This document shows, piece by piece, positions 54,383-63,973 of a stretch of DNA of 64,000 nt. The notes beneath the pieces were generated by a model. That model did no database searches. It was given only the letters and a program-made list of their open reading frames with translations, and was not told the origin of the DNA. A program made the translations under genes and the position numbers. The DNA is from Martelella mediterranea (lineage in GTDB: Bacteria > Pseudomonadota > Alphaproteobacteria > Rhizobiales > Rhizobiaceae), in NCBI GenBank assembly GCA_003001975.1, contig PVUG01000005.1, positions 186,001 to 250,000 on the forward strand, given 5' to 3'. The number at the start of each line of letters is the position of its first letter. Within the stretch, counting starts at the first letter, position 1.

Positions 54383-55447
54383 CTATTGCCAGGAATTGCT
54401 GTCGGACATCATGGACCAGACCGTAACGAAAAGCGCGGCGATCAGCGGACCGACGACAAAACCGTTTATCCCCATGAGCGCGATACCGCCGAGTGTCGAC
54501 ACCAGGATAAGATAGTCCGGCATTCGGGCGCCCTTGCCGACGAGAGGCGGCCTGAGCAGGTTGTCGACGAGGCTGATGACCAGTATTCCCGTTGCAAGCA
54601 GAATGAGCCCTTTGATGATTTCCCCTGAAAGCAGGAGATAGCCGGCAGCGGGCACCCAGACTGCGGCAGCGCCAATCACCGGAAGCAGCGACAGAAACGC
54701 CATCACGACACCCCAGAGCAGCGCGCCGTCCATTCCCAGAAGCCAGAAGACGACTCCGCCGATCATGCCCTGAACAAGAGCGATCACGACATTGCCCCTG
54801 ACTGTCGCGGTGATGACCTGGGAGAATTTGTCGAGAAACTGCTCTGTCTGATGCGGAGTGAGCGGACTGGCCTTTCTGACCGTCGCCGACAAGGCTGTAC
54901 CGTCGCGCAGCAGAAAAAACAGGATATAGAGCAGAACCCCGCCATTGGCGATCATCCGGACCGCGCTCTGGCCGATTCCGAGGGCCTGCGGCGCCGCCCA
55001 TTGCGTAGCCTCCACCAGCGCCGCGTTCAGGCGATCCTGCAATTCCTCCAGAGAACCGATACGGATGAAGTCAACTACTTTCAACACATAGGGCGGCGCC
55101 CTCGCGCGGACGCTTTCGAAGGTTGAAGCCAGATCGATATCATGCATGGACATCCAGCGATAAAATCGCGCAGCTTCCCGCGCAACGGCAATGAAGATCA
55201 GGGCTGACGGAATGAGGACGACGCAGATGCAGACAAACAGACCGATGCTGGCTGCAATATTCCTGCGCGGCTGCAGGCGGGCCGTGATCACATTCTGAAA
55301 AGGATGGAACAGGATTGCAAGCACCACCGCCCACAGGATCGCTCCATAGAAGGGGCGCATCAGCCAAATGAAAGCACCCGACGCTATCACAGTCAGGATC
55401 ACAAAACTCACCTGTTGAAGCTGCCTTTGCTGCATCGCGCCGCCCAT
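54383..55447 (-). CDS. AI-2E/PerM-family transporter
   Basis: 354 residues with about eight membrane helices. Family blocks are WAVVLAILFHPFQNVITARL, ALVQGMIGGVVFWLLGMDGA and LRPPLVGKGARMPDYLILVS. Members such as TqsA and PerM export signalling or other small molecules or act as ion antiporters; the substrate here is unknown. The start may be ATG 55447 or 55435. It is not clearly linked to neighbours. Confidence 0.87.
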   Translation of the reverse strand: MGGAMQQRQLQQVSFVILTVIASGAFIWLMRPFYGAILWAVVLAILFHPFQNVITARLQPRRNIAASIGLFVCICVVLIPSALIFIAVAREAARFYRWMSMHDIDLASTFESVRARAPPYVLKVVDFIRIGSLEELQDRLNAALVEATQWAAPQALGIGQSAVRMIANGGVLLYILFFLLRDGTALSATVRKASPLTPHQTEQFLDKFSQVITATVRGNVVIALVQGMIGGVVFWLLGMDGALLWGVVMAFLSLLPVIGAAAVWVPAAGYLLLSGEIIKGLILLATGILVISLVDNLLRPPLVGKGARMPDYLILVSTLGGIALMGINGFVVGPLIAALFVTVWSMMSDSNSWQ

Positions 55448-55763
55448 CGCCGATCGTGGGTTGTCACTGGGGTATTTCAGTAGACATGCTACCAGAGAAC
55501 GAATGGGAATTTGGATATTTTGTCAGGCATCATGTCCTGCTGCTTTAGCAATATCTTTTCGATCCCACAGGCGACAGCAGCCTTGTCCCTTACCGCTTCG
55601 CACTGCAGATCAAGGCGCTGCTCCGGCATGGGGTGGTCGAGGACCAATCATGATCGCGGCTACAAGCCAGGCCAGCAGTCGCTGGAAAGCAATGAGCTGC
55701 GCCGACTGGCCTTCACGTCGGCCCAGGCTTTGCAGCTATCGCATCAACGGCGCCGGGAGCCGC
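55448..55763. other. 316-bp stretch without a recognised gene
   Basis: Short frames on both strands have no family match. A rightward reading around 55560-55650 (DPTGDSSLVPYRFALQIKAL) looks protein-like but has no start or partner and may be a gene remnant. Confidence 0.35.
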
Positions 55764-58394
55764 TCAGTCGCGACGGCGGGCGGCGATCGCCAGCCGGGCC
55801 TGGCCGAAAAGAAGCGGCAGAAGGCTTGCGGCCGCCGCCAGCGCCAATCCCCCCATGCCGGGCGCGGAAAGCCTCAGGACTGACGAAAGCTCCGGGAGCC
55901 AGAGTGCTGCGCCGATCAGCAGCAGGCAGAGCGCAAGGGCGCCCCAGATGAAGGGGTTCCGCGTCACATCGTTTGCAATCAGCCGCGTGCCGGGAGCGCG
56001 GACGTTGAAGACGTTCCACAGTTGCGCGAGCGCCAGCGTCAGGAAGGCAACGGTCACGGCCTGATCCACGGAGAGCCCCAGCATGTACGGCGCCAGCATG
56101 AACGCGGCCAGCGTTGCGATGGTCTGCGCTACGCCCAGACCTGCGATCCATAACCAGTCGGACCGGCCAACGATGGGTTCGGACGGATCGCGCGGCCGGC
56201 GCTGCATCTCGCGTCCGTCGCCCTGCCCCAGCCCCAGCGCGAAGGCGGGAAACACATCCGTCACGAGATTCAGATACAGAATTTGCAGCGGCAGCAACGG
56301 CGCCGGCAGCCCTGCGCCCACGGCAAGTGCCACGACCAGAACCTCGGCGAGATTGCACGACATCAGGTAGACGATGAATTTGCGGATGTTTCCGAAGATT
56401 ACCCGGCCGAGGCGGATCGCCTCGACGATCGTGGCGAAGTCATCGTCTTTCAGCACCATGTCCGCCGCCTCGCGGGCCACCTGTGTGCCCCGTAGGCCCA
56501 TGGCGATCCCGATATCGGCTTTCTTCAGGGCCGGCGCATCGTTGACCCCGTCGCCGGTCATCGCGACGACCTGCCCATCCTGCTGGTGGAAATCGACGAG
56601 CGTCAGCTTTGTCTCGGGCGCGATGCGGGCAAACACCTCGGCAGCGCGCAGCCGCGCCCGGCCGTCCTCCGCCGTTCCGCTCGGATCAAGACCGTCCAGT
56701 TCGTGCCCTTCGATCACGGTCGAGCCGTCTTGGCCGATACCGGCGTCGGATGCGATCCGCGACGCCGTCGCGGCATGATCCCCCGTGATCATGACAACCC
56801 GCACGCCTGCTTGCCGACAGGCGGCAATGGCCGGCGGAACATTGGCGCGAAGCGGATCGGCGAAGCAGACCAGTCCGATCAGCGTCAGCCCGTCATAGGG
56901 TTCCGCTTCGGCATCGCTCTCGATCTTCATTGCGAGCCCCAGCGTGCGCAACCCCTCGCCTGCCACGCGGGCATTGCGCCGGTTCCAATCCGACTTCTCC
57001 GCTTCGCTCAGATTGCGTGGTCCGTCGGGGCCGAGAACCTGCCCGCAGGCATTGATGACCGCCTCGGGGGCGCCCTTGACTGCAAAGAAGGCGCCGTCGG
57101 GTTCTGTGTGAACGGTCGCCATCATCCGCCGCGCGGGTTCGAAGGCGTGGTAGGCGAGCCGCTCCTCCGACAGCGCCAGCCCGGCAGCGTCGGCAGTCCT
57201 GAGCAAGGCCAGCTCCATCGGATCGCCCGTGCCGCCTTCGGGCCCGTGTTCCAGTTCTCCGGTCGTGCAGTGCGCACCGGTTTTCAAGGCAAGCCGCACG
57301 ACCGCATCATCTGCATCGGGCGGAAATTCGCCATCCTCCAGCAGGACGCGGACAACGGTCATCCGGTTTTCGGTGAGTGTGCCGGTCTTGTCGGTCAGGA
57401 TGAGCGTCGTTGCCCCCAGCGTTTCGACCGCCGAAAGACGCCGGATGAGGGCATTTCTTCGGGCCATCCGCCACATGCCGCGCGCCAGCGACAGCGTCGC
57501 CACCACCGGCAGCCCTTCGGGAATCGCCGCCACCGCAAGCGCAACGCCGGTCTGCACCATATCGGCCAGCGCATGGCCGCGCAGAACCCCGGCCAGCGCC
57601 GTGCCCGCGGCAAGTATCACCGTCAGCCAGATCAGGACCCGGCCCAGCCGCTCCAGGCGAACCTCCAGCGGCGAGGATTGGGCCTCCGCCGTCTCGACCA
57701 GTTTGCTGATCCGCCCCAGTTCCGTCGCCATGCCGGTTGCGGCGACGATGGCCTCGCCCGCCCCTTGCGTTATCGCCGTGCCCTTGAAGACCATCGGTGT
57801 GCGTTCGGCGAGAATTGTCTGTTCGGCAACAGGCCCGGGGCTCTTGACCACCGGCGCGGCCTCCCCGGTCAGCACGGACTCGTCGGCCTCCAGATGCGAG
57901 GCTTCGGTCAGACGAAGATCCGCCGTCACCACGTCACCGCCTTCCAGGAGTACCACATCGCCGGGAACAAGATCGCGGGCGTCGACCATCCGGATGAGGC
58001 CGTCCCTGCGCACGCGGGTGCGTACTTCGGCGATTTTAAACAGCGCCTCCATCGAGCGGGCCGCTCTCAGTTCGGTGAAGAACCCGATCGCGCTGTTCAG
58101 CAGCAGGACAATTGCGATGGCGACTGCCTCGGCGTGGTCGCCCAGCATCAGCGATACCATCGCCGCGGCGGCAAGCAACCATACGATCACGCTTCGAAAC
58201 TGGTGAAGCAGGATCGCCACCGCACTTCTCGGCTTCTGACGGCGCAGCCGGTTCGCACCGTGGGACTTGAGCCGTCGCGCGGCCTCGGCCTGTGACAAGC
58301 CTGTTTCGGGCGTGACCGCCAGCCGTCGGGCAAGCGCGGCTGCCGAAAGCCCGTGCGGCGCATCGGAGAGCGTCAGGTTCGGTGATTGCCCCAT
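55764..58394 (-). CDS. P-type cation-transporting ATPase (P2A-like)
   Basis: 876 residues. It has the N-terminal cation-ATPase motif (GLSQAEAARRLKSHGANRL), the actuator loop VLTGEAAP, PEGLP in membrane helix 4 (AVAAIPEGLPVVATLSLARG), the phosphorylation motif DKTGTLTENRM with Asp near residue 335, and MTGDGVNDAPALKKADIG. PEGLP points to the Ca2+/Mn2+ or related P2 ATPases; substrate is not certain. It is divergent from an alcohol dehydrogenase gene with an FNR-like box in the gap, like the low-oxygen-induced ATPases of other alphaproteobacteria. Confidence 0.92.
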   Translation of the reverse strand: MGQSPNLTLSDAPHGLSAAALARRLAVTPETGLSQAEAARRLKSHGANRLRRQKPRSAVAILLHQFRSVIVWLLAAAAMVSLMLGDHAEAVAIAIVLLLNSAIGFFTELRAARSMEALFKIAEVRTRVRRDGLIRMVDARDLVPGDVVLLEGGDVVTADLRLTEASHLEADESVLTGEAAPVVKSPGPVAEQTILAERTPMVFKGTAITQGAGEAIVAATGMATELGRISKLVETAEAQSSPLEVRLERLGRVLIWLTVILAAGTALAGVLRGHALADMVQTGVALAVAAIPEGLPVVATLSLARGMWRMARRNALIRRLSAVETLGATTLILTDKTGTLTENRMTVVRVLLEDGEFPPDADDAVVRLALKTGAHCTTGELEHGPEGGTGDPMELALLRTADAAGLALSEERLAYHAFEPARRMMATVHTEPDGAFFAVKGAPEAVINACGQVLGPDGPRNLSEAEKSDWNRRNARVAGEGLRTLGLAMKIESDAEAEPYDGLTLIGLVCFADPLRANVPPAIAACRQAGVRVVMITGDHAATASRIASDAGIGQDGSTVIEGHELDGLDPSGTAEDGRARLRAAEVFARIAPETKLTLVDFHQQDGQVVAMTGDGVNDAPALKKADIGIAMGLRGTQVAREAADMVLKDDDFATIVEAIRLGRVIFGNIRKFIVYLMSCNLAEVLVVALAVGAGLPAPLLPLQILYLNLVTDVFPAFALGLGQGDGREMQRRPRDPSEPIVGRSDWLWIAGLGVAQTIATLAAFMLAPYMLGLSVDQAVTVAFLTLALAQLWNVFNVRAPGTRLIANDVTRNPFIWGALALCLLLIGAALWLPELSSVLRLSAPGMGGLALAAAASLLPLLFGQARLAIAARRRD

Positions 58395-58521
58395 CAGGTC
58401 CGGGCTCCCAGGTTTTGATCAGTCATAAGCCGGATACTCCCCCCTCACAAGATCACGCGCCTTCCGCCATCCCCTGCACTTTCATCTGCCGGATTATCGC
58501 CGGACCGCAAAGAAACCGGCA

Positions 58522-58535
58522 TTGACGAGAGTCAT
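58522..58535. promoter_or_regulatory. FNR-like box between the P-type ATPase and ADH genes
   Basis: TTGACGAGAGTCAT matches TTGAC-N4-GTCAA with one end mismatch. It lies about midway between the divergent starts (58394 and 58666), so it could act on either. Confidence 0.6.
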
Positions 58536-58665
58536 TGTATCGTGCCGCGAACCTGACAAAATGCGCGATGCGATTGGGCGCGCATCCGGACAAGACAGGA
58601 ACGCCAATCCTGTTTCCGCGAATGACCTTGTCCGCGCGGACCAGAGAACGGAGGCACAAGATATC

Positions 58666-59649
58666 ATGCGAGCGATGGTCCTGGAGAAGCCGAACGCCCC
58701 GCTGATCCCGCGCGATCTGCCAATTCCGGCCCCGGGGCCGGGCGAGGTGCGGTTGAAGGTCGAGGCCTGCGGCGTTTGCCGCACCGATCTGCATATCCTC
58801 GATGGAGAACTGTCCGAACCGGCCCTGCCGCTGGTGCCCGGGCACGAAATCGTTGGGCGCGTGGACGCGCTTGGCGCGGGGATCGAAACTCCGGCACTGG
58901 GCCAGCGGGTCGGGGTGCCTTGGCTTGGCCGGACCTGCGGGACCTGTCCGCATTGCCGCGCACATCGCGAAAACCTTTGCGACGCGCCGGAATTCACGGG
59001 CTATACCCGCGATGGCGGCTATGCCGAATACTGTATTGCCGACGCCGCCTATCTCTTTCCTCTGCCCGACGATGCGGACCCCGTGCGGCTGGCGCCGCTG
59101 CTGTGTGCGGGACTGATCGGATACCGCACGCTGAAACTCGCCGGCCCCGCCGACCTTATCGGGCTGTATGGCTTCGGGGCAGCGGCACATATCCTGTGCC
59201 AGCTTTGCGTTTGGCAGGGCAAGAAGGTCTATGCCTTCACGCGGCCCGGCGACGAGACGGCGCAGGCCTTCGCCCGCCGCCTGGGCGCTGTCTGGGCAGG
59301 CTCGTCCGACGACACCCCGCCCGAACCGCTGGACGCCGCGCTGATCTTCGCGCCGGTCGGCGCGCTCATCCCAAAGGCGCTGAAGGCCGTGCGCAAGGGC
59401 GGCAGCGTCGTTTCGGGCGGCATCCATATGAGTGACATTCCCGCCTTTCCCTATGCCGATCTCTGGCATGAACGGATCATCCGTTCGGTAGCGAATTTAA
59501 CCCGTGCCGATGGCGACGAATTTCTGCCGCTGGCCGTTGAGGCCGGTATTGAGACCGAAACCACGATCTATCCCTTGGAACAGGCCAATCGCGCGCTGGA
59601 AAATCTTCGCTCCGGGCAGTTGACCGGCGCCGCGGTGCTGGTCCCGTGA
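58666..59649 (+). CDS. Zinc-dependent alcohol dehydrogenase
   Basis: 327 residues. Catalytic zinc ligands are Cys35/38 region (CGVCRTDLH), His60-Glu61 (VPGHEI); structural zinc ligands are Cys91, 94, 97 and 105 (CGTCPHCRAHRENLC). A Rossmann loop GLYGFGAAAHI follows. It is like the AdhA/YjgB group that oxidises or reduces small alcohols and aldehydes. ATG 58666 is preceded by GGAGG at 12 bases. It is upstream of the PEP synthase gene and may form a fermentation-type set with it. Confidence 0.9.
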   Translation: MRAMVLEKPNAPLIPRDLPIPAPGPGEVRLKVEACGVCRTDLHILDGELSEPALPLVPGHEIVGRVDALGAGIETPALGQRVGVPWLGRTCGTCPHCRAHRENLCDAPEFTGYTRDGGYAEYCIADAAYLFPLPDDADPVRLAPLLCAGLIGYRTLKLAGPADLIGLYGFGAAAHILCQLCVWQGKKVYAFTRPGDETAQAFARRLGAVWAGSSDDTPPEPLDAALIFAPVGALIPKALKAVRKGGSVVSGGIHMSDIPAFPYADLWHERIIRSVANLTRADGDEFLPLAVEAGIETETTIYPLEQANRALENLRSGQLTGAAVLVP

Positions 59650-59775
59650 TGGCGGCCCGGCTCTCGACGGCCACAAGCTCCCCCTTCGGCCACTGCATCA
59701 TCGGCCCCGTGACGTCCGCGTCCGGAACACGCGAAAGCGCCAGTGCCTCGGACCCGTTCCTCCGGCCCAGACATA

Positions 59776-59789
59776 TTGACTAATATCAA
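59776..59789. promoter_or_regulatory. FNR-type box upstream of the PEP synthase gene
   Basis: TTGACTAATATCAA is a perfect TTGAY-N4-RTCAA site. Its centre is about 65 bp before the start codon at 59847, which would place a -41.5 transcription start near 59824. Confidence 0.8.
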
Positions 59790-59846
59790 TGACGGCTGAC
59801 AGCACGACTGACAGGCTGCGCCCCGATCTGGATGTGGGAGAGGAAT

Positions 59847-62276
59847 GTGGCAGAGCATCTGATCTGGTACGAAAAACTGCGCCGTGGCGATGTTGCGGTC
59901 GTGGGCGGAAAGAATGCCTCATTGGGCGAGATGATCTCGACCCTCGGGGCCAAGGGTATTCGCGTGCCGCAGGGTTTTGCGACGACGGCCGACGCCTATC
60001 GGGGCTTCATTGAAGCCAACGGTCTGGAACAAGTCATCGCGGAACGCGTCAAAGCCCTCGAGGAAGGTCGCACAACGCTCCATGAGGCCGGTACGGCGGT
60101 CCGCACCGCAATAATTGCCGGCGAATGGCCGAAAGAAACGGCCGAAGCGATCCGCGCCGCCTATCGGGAACTGGCGACACGCAGCGGCCGCACCGAACCG
60201 TCAGTGGCCGTCAGGTCTTCCGCCACGGCTGAGGACCTGCCGGATGCAAGCTTTGCGGGACAGCAGGAGACTTTCCTCAACGTCGCGGGCGAGGCAGCGT
60301 TGCTCGATGCCTGCCGCCGGTGCTACGCGTCGCTGTTTACCGACCGGGCAATCGCCTACCGCCGGATCCAGGGTTACGGCCAGACCGAGATCGCGCTGTC
60401 GGTTGGCGTCCAGCTCATGGTGCGCTCCGACATCGGCAGCTCAGGCGTCATGTTTTCGATCGACACGGAGACCGGCTGCGACCGTTTCGTGCTGATAAAC
60501 GGCGCATGGGGGCTGGGTGAAAACGTTGTACAGGGCGCGGTGGATCCGGACGAATTCCAGGTCTTCAAGCCGTTTCTGGACGATGCAGGGCGGCTGCCAA
60601 TCGTGGCCAAGACGCTGGGTGCGAAAAAAATCAAGATGATCTACGGCGGGAGAAGTGAAGCGGCGACGCGAAATGTGCCGACCGCACTGGTTGAACGCGA
60701 GCGCTTCACGCTGAGCGACGAAGAGGTCGTGGAACTGGCCCGCTATGCGAAAACCATCGAGACGCATTACGGCGTCGCGATGGACATGGAATGGGCCAAG
60801 GACGGCGAGACCGGCGAGCTGTTCATCGTTCAGGCGCGCCCCGAAACGGTGCAGTCGCGCAAGGCCGGCGCGGTTTTTCAGTCGTTTGACGTCATACCCG
60901 CCGGCAATCTGCTGGTAGAGGGCCTCAGTGTCGGCAACGCGGCGGCGACGGGCCGGGTCTGCCTGATCCGCTCGGCGGACGAGATCGATCGCTTCGTCGA
61001 TGGGTCGGTACTCGTCACCTCGACAACCGACCCCGACTGGGTGCCGATCATGAAGCGCGCCGCGGCCATCGTCACCGATCATGGCGGACGCACCTCGCAC
61101 GCCGCCATCGTCAGTCGTGAACTGGGGCTTCCGGCAGTTGTCGGCACCGGCGATGCAACCCGTCTGTTGCATGACGGTCAGGATGTCACCGTCTCCTGCG
61201 CCCAGGGTGAGACGGGGGCTGTTTTTGACGGGCTCGGGCAGGTCGACGTCAGCGACATTTCGCTTGAGGACGTGCCAGAGACGCGAACCGGCGTGATGCT
61301 GAACGTCGCCAATCCGTCGGCTGCGGTCCGGTGGTGGCGGCTTCCGGCCGACGGCGTCGGACTGGCGCGAATGGAATTTCTGGTCAGCAACGAAATCAAG
61401 GTGCACCCTCTGGCCTTGCTGAACCCGGAGAAGGTGACCGACGCCGATGAGCGCCATGCCATCGACCGGCTGATACGGGGATATCCGGATGGGCGCAGCT
61501 ACTTCACGCAGCGCCTCGCCATTGGCCTGGCCAGGATCGCCGCCGTCTGGCACCCGAAACCGGTGATCGTCCGGCTGAGCGACTTTAAGTCGAACGAGTA
61601 TGCCGACCTTCTGGGCGGCCGCCACTTCGAGCCTCGGGAAGAAAATCCGATGATCGGCCTGCGGGGGGCGTCGCGCTACTATTCGGCATTCTACCGCGAC
61701 GCGTTTGCGCTGGAGTGCGCCGCTCTGAAGGCGCTGAGGGACGACATGGGCTTCACCAACGTCATCGTCATGGTTCCCTTCTGCCGTTCACCCGAGGAGG
61801 CCGACAAGGTGCTGGAGATCATGGCCGAGAACGGGCTCCGGCGCGGAGAAAACGGTCTCCAAGTCTATGTGATGACCGAGATTCCGTCGAACGTAATCCG
61901 GGCCGGAGAGTTCGCCGAGCGGTTCGACGGGTTCTCGATCGGGTCGAATGACCTGACCCAGCTCACGCTGGGCGTCGACCGCGACAGCGAGGCGCTGGCC
62001 GAGGTCTTCCGCGAGCGCGACCCGGCGGTGCTCTGGATGATCGAAACCGCCATTCTGCGCGCGCGTGAGTCCGGACGAAAGATCGGGCTGTGCGGACAGG
62101 CGCCCAGCAATGATCCCGAATTCGCGCGGCTGCTGGTCAAGGCCGGGATCGATACGATCTCCGTGACGCCGGACAGCTTTCTGGACGTCAAACGCAATGT
62201 CGCGCTGGCGGAAAAGGAGATGGAAGCCGCACACGAGCGTGCGCCGAACCAAAGCGCGACGCCTCCCACGGATTGA
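59847..62276 (+). CDS. ppsA: Phosphoenolpyruvate synthase
   Basis: 809 residues. The N-terminal ATP-grasp domain begins VVGGKNASLGEMISTLGAKG; the swivelling domain has the phosphohistidine motif GGRTSHAAIVSREL (His about 418); the C-terminal PEP-binding domain ends with the catalytic Cys near 749 (GLCGQAPSN). It converts pyruvate, ATP and water to PEP, AMP and phosphate. GTG 59847 follows GGGAGAGG and is preferred over ATG 59832, which would place the ribosome site inside the gene. A perfect FNR-type box precedes it. Confidence 0.93.
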   Translation: MAEHLIWYEKLRRGDVAVVGGKNASLGEMISTLGAKGIRVPQGFATTADAYRGFIEANGLEQVIAERVKALEEGRTTLHEAGTAVRTAIIAGEWPKETAEAIRAAYRELATRSGRTEPSVAVRSSATAEDLPDASFAGQQETFLNVAGEAALLDACRRCYASLFTDRAIAYRRIQGYGQTEIALSVGVQLMVRSDIGSSGVMFSIDTETGCDRFVLINGAWGLGENVVQGAVDPDEFQVFKPFLDDAGRLPIVAKTLGAKKIKMIYGGRSEAATRNVPTALVERERFTLSDEEVVELARYAKTIETHYGVAMDMEWAKDGETGELFIVQARPETVQSRKAGAVFQSFDVIPAGNLLVEGLSVGNAAATGRVCLIRSADEIDRFVDGSVLVTSTTDPDWVPIMKRAAAIVTDHGGRTSHAAIVSRELGLPAVVGTGDATRLLHDGQDVTVSCAQGETGAVFDGLGQVDVSDISLEDVPETRTGVMLNVANPSAAVRWWRLPADGVGLARMEFLVSNEIKVHPLALLNPEKVTDADERHAIDRLIRGYPDGRSYFTQRLAIGLARIAAVWHPKPVIVRLSDFKSNEYADLLGGRHFEPREENPMIGLRGASRYYSAFYRDAFALECAALKALRDDMGFTNVIVMVPFCRSPEEADKVLEIMAENGLRRGENGLQVYVMTEIPSNVIRAGEFAERFDGFSIGSNDLTQLTLGVDRDSEALAEVFRERDPAVLWMIETAILRARESGRKIGLCGQAPSNDPEFARLLVKAGIDTISVTPDSFLDVKRNVALAEKEMEAAHERAPNQSATPPTD

Positions 62277-62367
62277 GGCCGTTTTCTGCCTTCCCGTAGG
62301 CGGCCTCATCCATCAGGAGAATTCCCCTCTTGGGGAAGGCGCAAGCGAGCCGGAGGCAAGGATTCGT

Positions 62368-63027
62368 ATGTTTGCGGACAGGCATGAGGCCGGTGAGGCG
62401 TTGCTGAAGCGCCTTTCACCGCTCGATCCCGAAAACACCGTGGTCCTGGCGCTTCCGCGCGGCGGCCTGCCGGTCGCTGACGTGATCGCCGAGGCCCTCG
62501 CCTTGCCGCTCGACATCGCGCTTGCCCGCAAGGTCGGCGTTCCGGGGCAGCCGGAATACGCCGTTGCGGCCGTGACCGACGGGACCAGCCCGCGGATCAC
62601 CATCAACGAGGATGTGGCGCGCGTGACCGAACTCCACGACGCAGATATCCGAAGACTCGCCGAGCGCGAACTGCCCGAACTGCGACGCCGCCGGGACATC
62701 TATCTCAAGGGGCGGCCACCCCTGCCGCTTGCCGGCAAGACCGTCGTGGTGGTCGATGACGGGATCGCGACGGGCGCGACCATGCGTGCCGCCCTTCGAA
62801 TGGTCCGCGACGCAGGTCCCGCGCACGTGATCGCGGCCCTTCCGGTAGGCCCGGCGGAAACAATAGCGGAACTTCGGCAGGACTGCGACGAGGTGATCTG
62901 TCTCGATTGCCCCGCCTCATTCCGGGCGGTCGGGCTGCATTATCGCAATTTCGATCAAGTGACGGACGCAACGGTGTCCGAGATCATCGAGCGCCATGCG
63001 CACCGGCGCACATCCCCGGTGACGTAA
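62368..63027 (+). CDS. Phosphoribosyltransferase-fold protein
   Basis: 219 residues. It has VVLALPRGGLPVADVIAEAL at the start, the PRPP-binding loop VVVVDDGIATGATMRAALR and a C-terminal GLHYRNFDQVTDATVSEII. Such stand-alone PRTases are common next to low-oxygen-induced genes in alphaproteobacteria, but the acceptor base is not known. ATG 62368 follows AAGGA at a short distance. It lies 91 bp after ppsA on the same strand and may share its transcript. Confidence 0.85.
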   Translation: MFADRHEAGEALLKRLSPLDPENTVVLALPRGGLPVADVIAEALALPLDIALARKVGVPGQPEYAVAAVTDGTSPRITINEDVARVTELHDADIRRLAERELPELRRRRDIYLKGRPPLPLAGKTVVVVDDGIATGATMRAALRMVRDAGPAHVIAALPVGPAETIAELRQDCDEVICLDCPASFRAVGLHYRNFDQVTDATVSEIIERHAHRRTSPVT

Positions 63028-63220
63028 CCGGACAGATGCAGCCTCGCCGGGCCGGGCTCATACACCGCGTCGCGGATCATTCGAGAAGCGGCCGCGGATC
63101 GCTCGGGAGTTCATGAGAGGACACTCGGCGCGAGACATGCGCATTCATCACCGGAGCACCCGGGACGCGCCGCCGGCAACCGCCCCGAAAGGCGTTGCAT
63201 TGGCGGCCATCGACATGGTC

Positions 63221-63973
63221 TCAGCGATCAATACGCCTTGCGCTCAACAGATCCTTCAGCGTGGCAACAATCTCGAGTTCGTCCTCGTCGGCCGCTCTCG
63301 CCAGGGCCTCGACGTCACGGATCAGAATGCGGTCGGGTTCGAGGATGTCGATATAACGTTGATCGCTGAGCGAATGCAGGGCGCGGGAGATCGATTCGGG
63401 CCGTGTGCCGAGAAGATGGGCCAGATCGATCCGGCTGATCGGTATCGTGACCTCGATCCCTCCGGTCCCCGGTTTCAGAAGAACATGACTCACGCCGCGA
63501 AACCGCGAGCACATCAAGAGCAGGAATCCGGAAACCCGGCCGACGACCTTCTGGTTCGACAGAATAATCATCCATTCCCGCGCCCGATCGAGTTCGTTGA
63601 TGATGTTCAGAAGGACAGCCCGCTCGAGGTCTGGCGACCGTGTCAGCAGCGCCTCGAATGCCGCCCGGGGGAAGGAGCAAAACTCCACATCCGTCGCAGC
63701 CTCGATGGAAAACTCCAGCGGACCGTCGAAAACCCTGCCGAACATATCTCCCGCGACCAGAAGCCCGACGATATGCCGACGGCCGTCGGTCAGCGTTTTT
63801 TCCATGCGCAGAATGCCCGACAAGACGAAACCGATGAAATTGGTGGGCTCATCCTCGTGCAAGACAACCTGCCCCGCGCTAACGCATTTTGCGCGACACA
63901 TCGCATTCAATGCTTCCCGTGTTTCAGGTCGAATTTCCTTCAACACCAATGATTTGGCCAAAACGCGGAGCAT
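63221..63973 (-). CDS. Crp/Fnr-family regulator, FnrL/FixK-like
   Basis: 250 residues. The effector domain shows HEDEPTNFIGFVLSGILRME and GDMFGR, and the HTH is ISRIDLAHLLGTRPESISRA with a following LHSLSDQRYIDI. Cysteines are present as AMCRAKC (25 and 29) and EFC, but the usual FNR N-terminal cluster motif (CxxC before residue 20) is missing, so a complete oxygen-sensing [4Fe-4S] site is doubtful. It is a candidate to bind the FNR-type boxes near the ADH and ppsA genes. Confidence 0.85.
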   Translation of the reverse strand: MLRVLAKSLVLKEIRPETREALNAMCRAKCVSAGQVVLHEDEPTNFIGFVLSGILRMEKTLTDGRRHIVGLLVAGDMFGRVFDGPLEFSIEAATDVEFCSFPRAAFEALLTRSPDLERAVLLNIINELDRAREWMIILSNQKVVGRVSGFLLLMCSRFRGVSHVLLKPGTGGIEVTIPISRIDLAHLLGTRPESISRALHSLSDQRYIDILEPDRILIRDVEALARAADEDELEIVATLKDLLSARRIDR

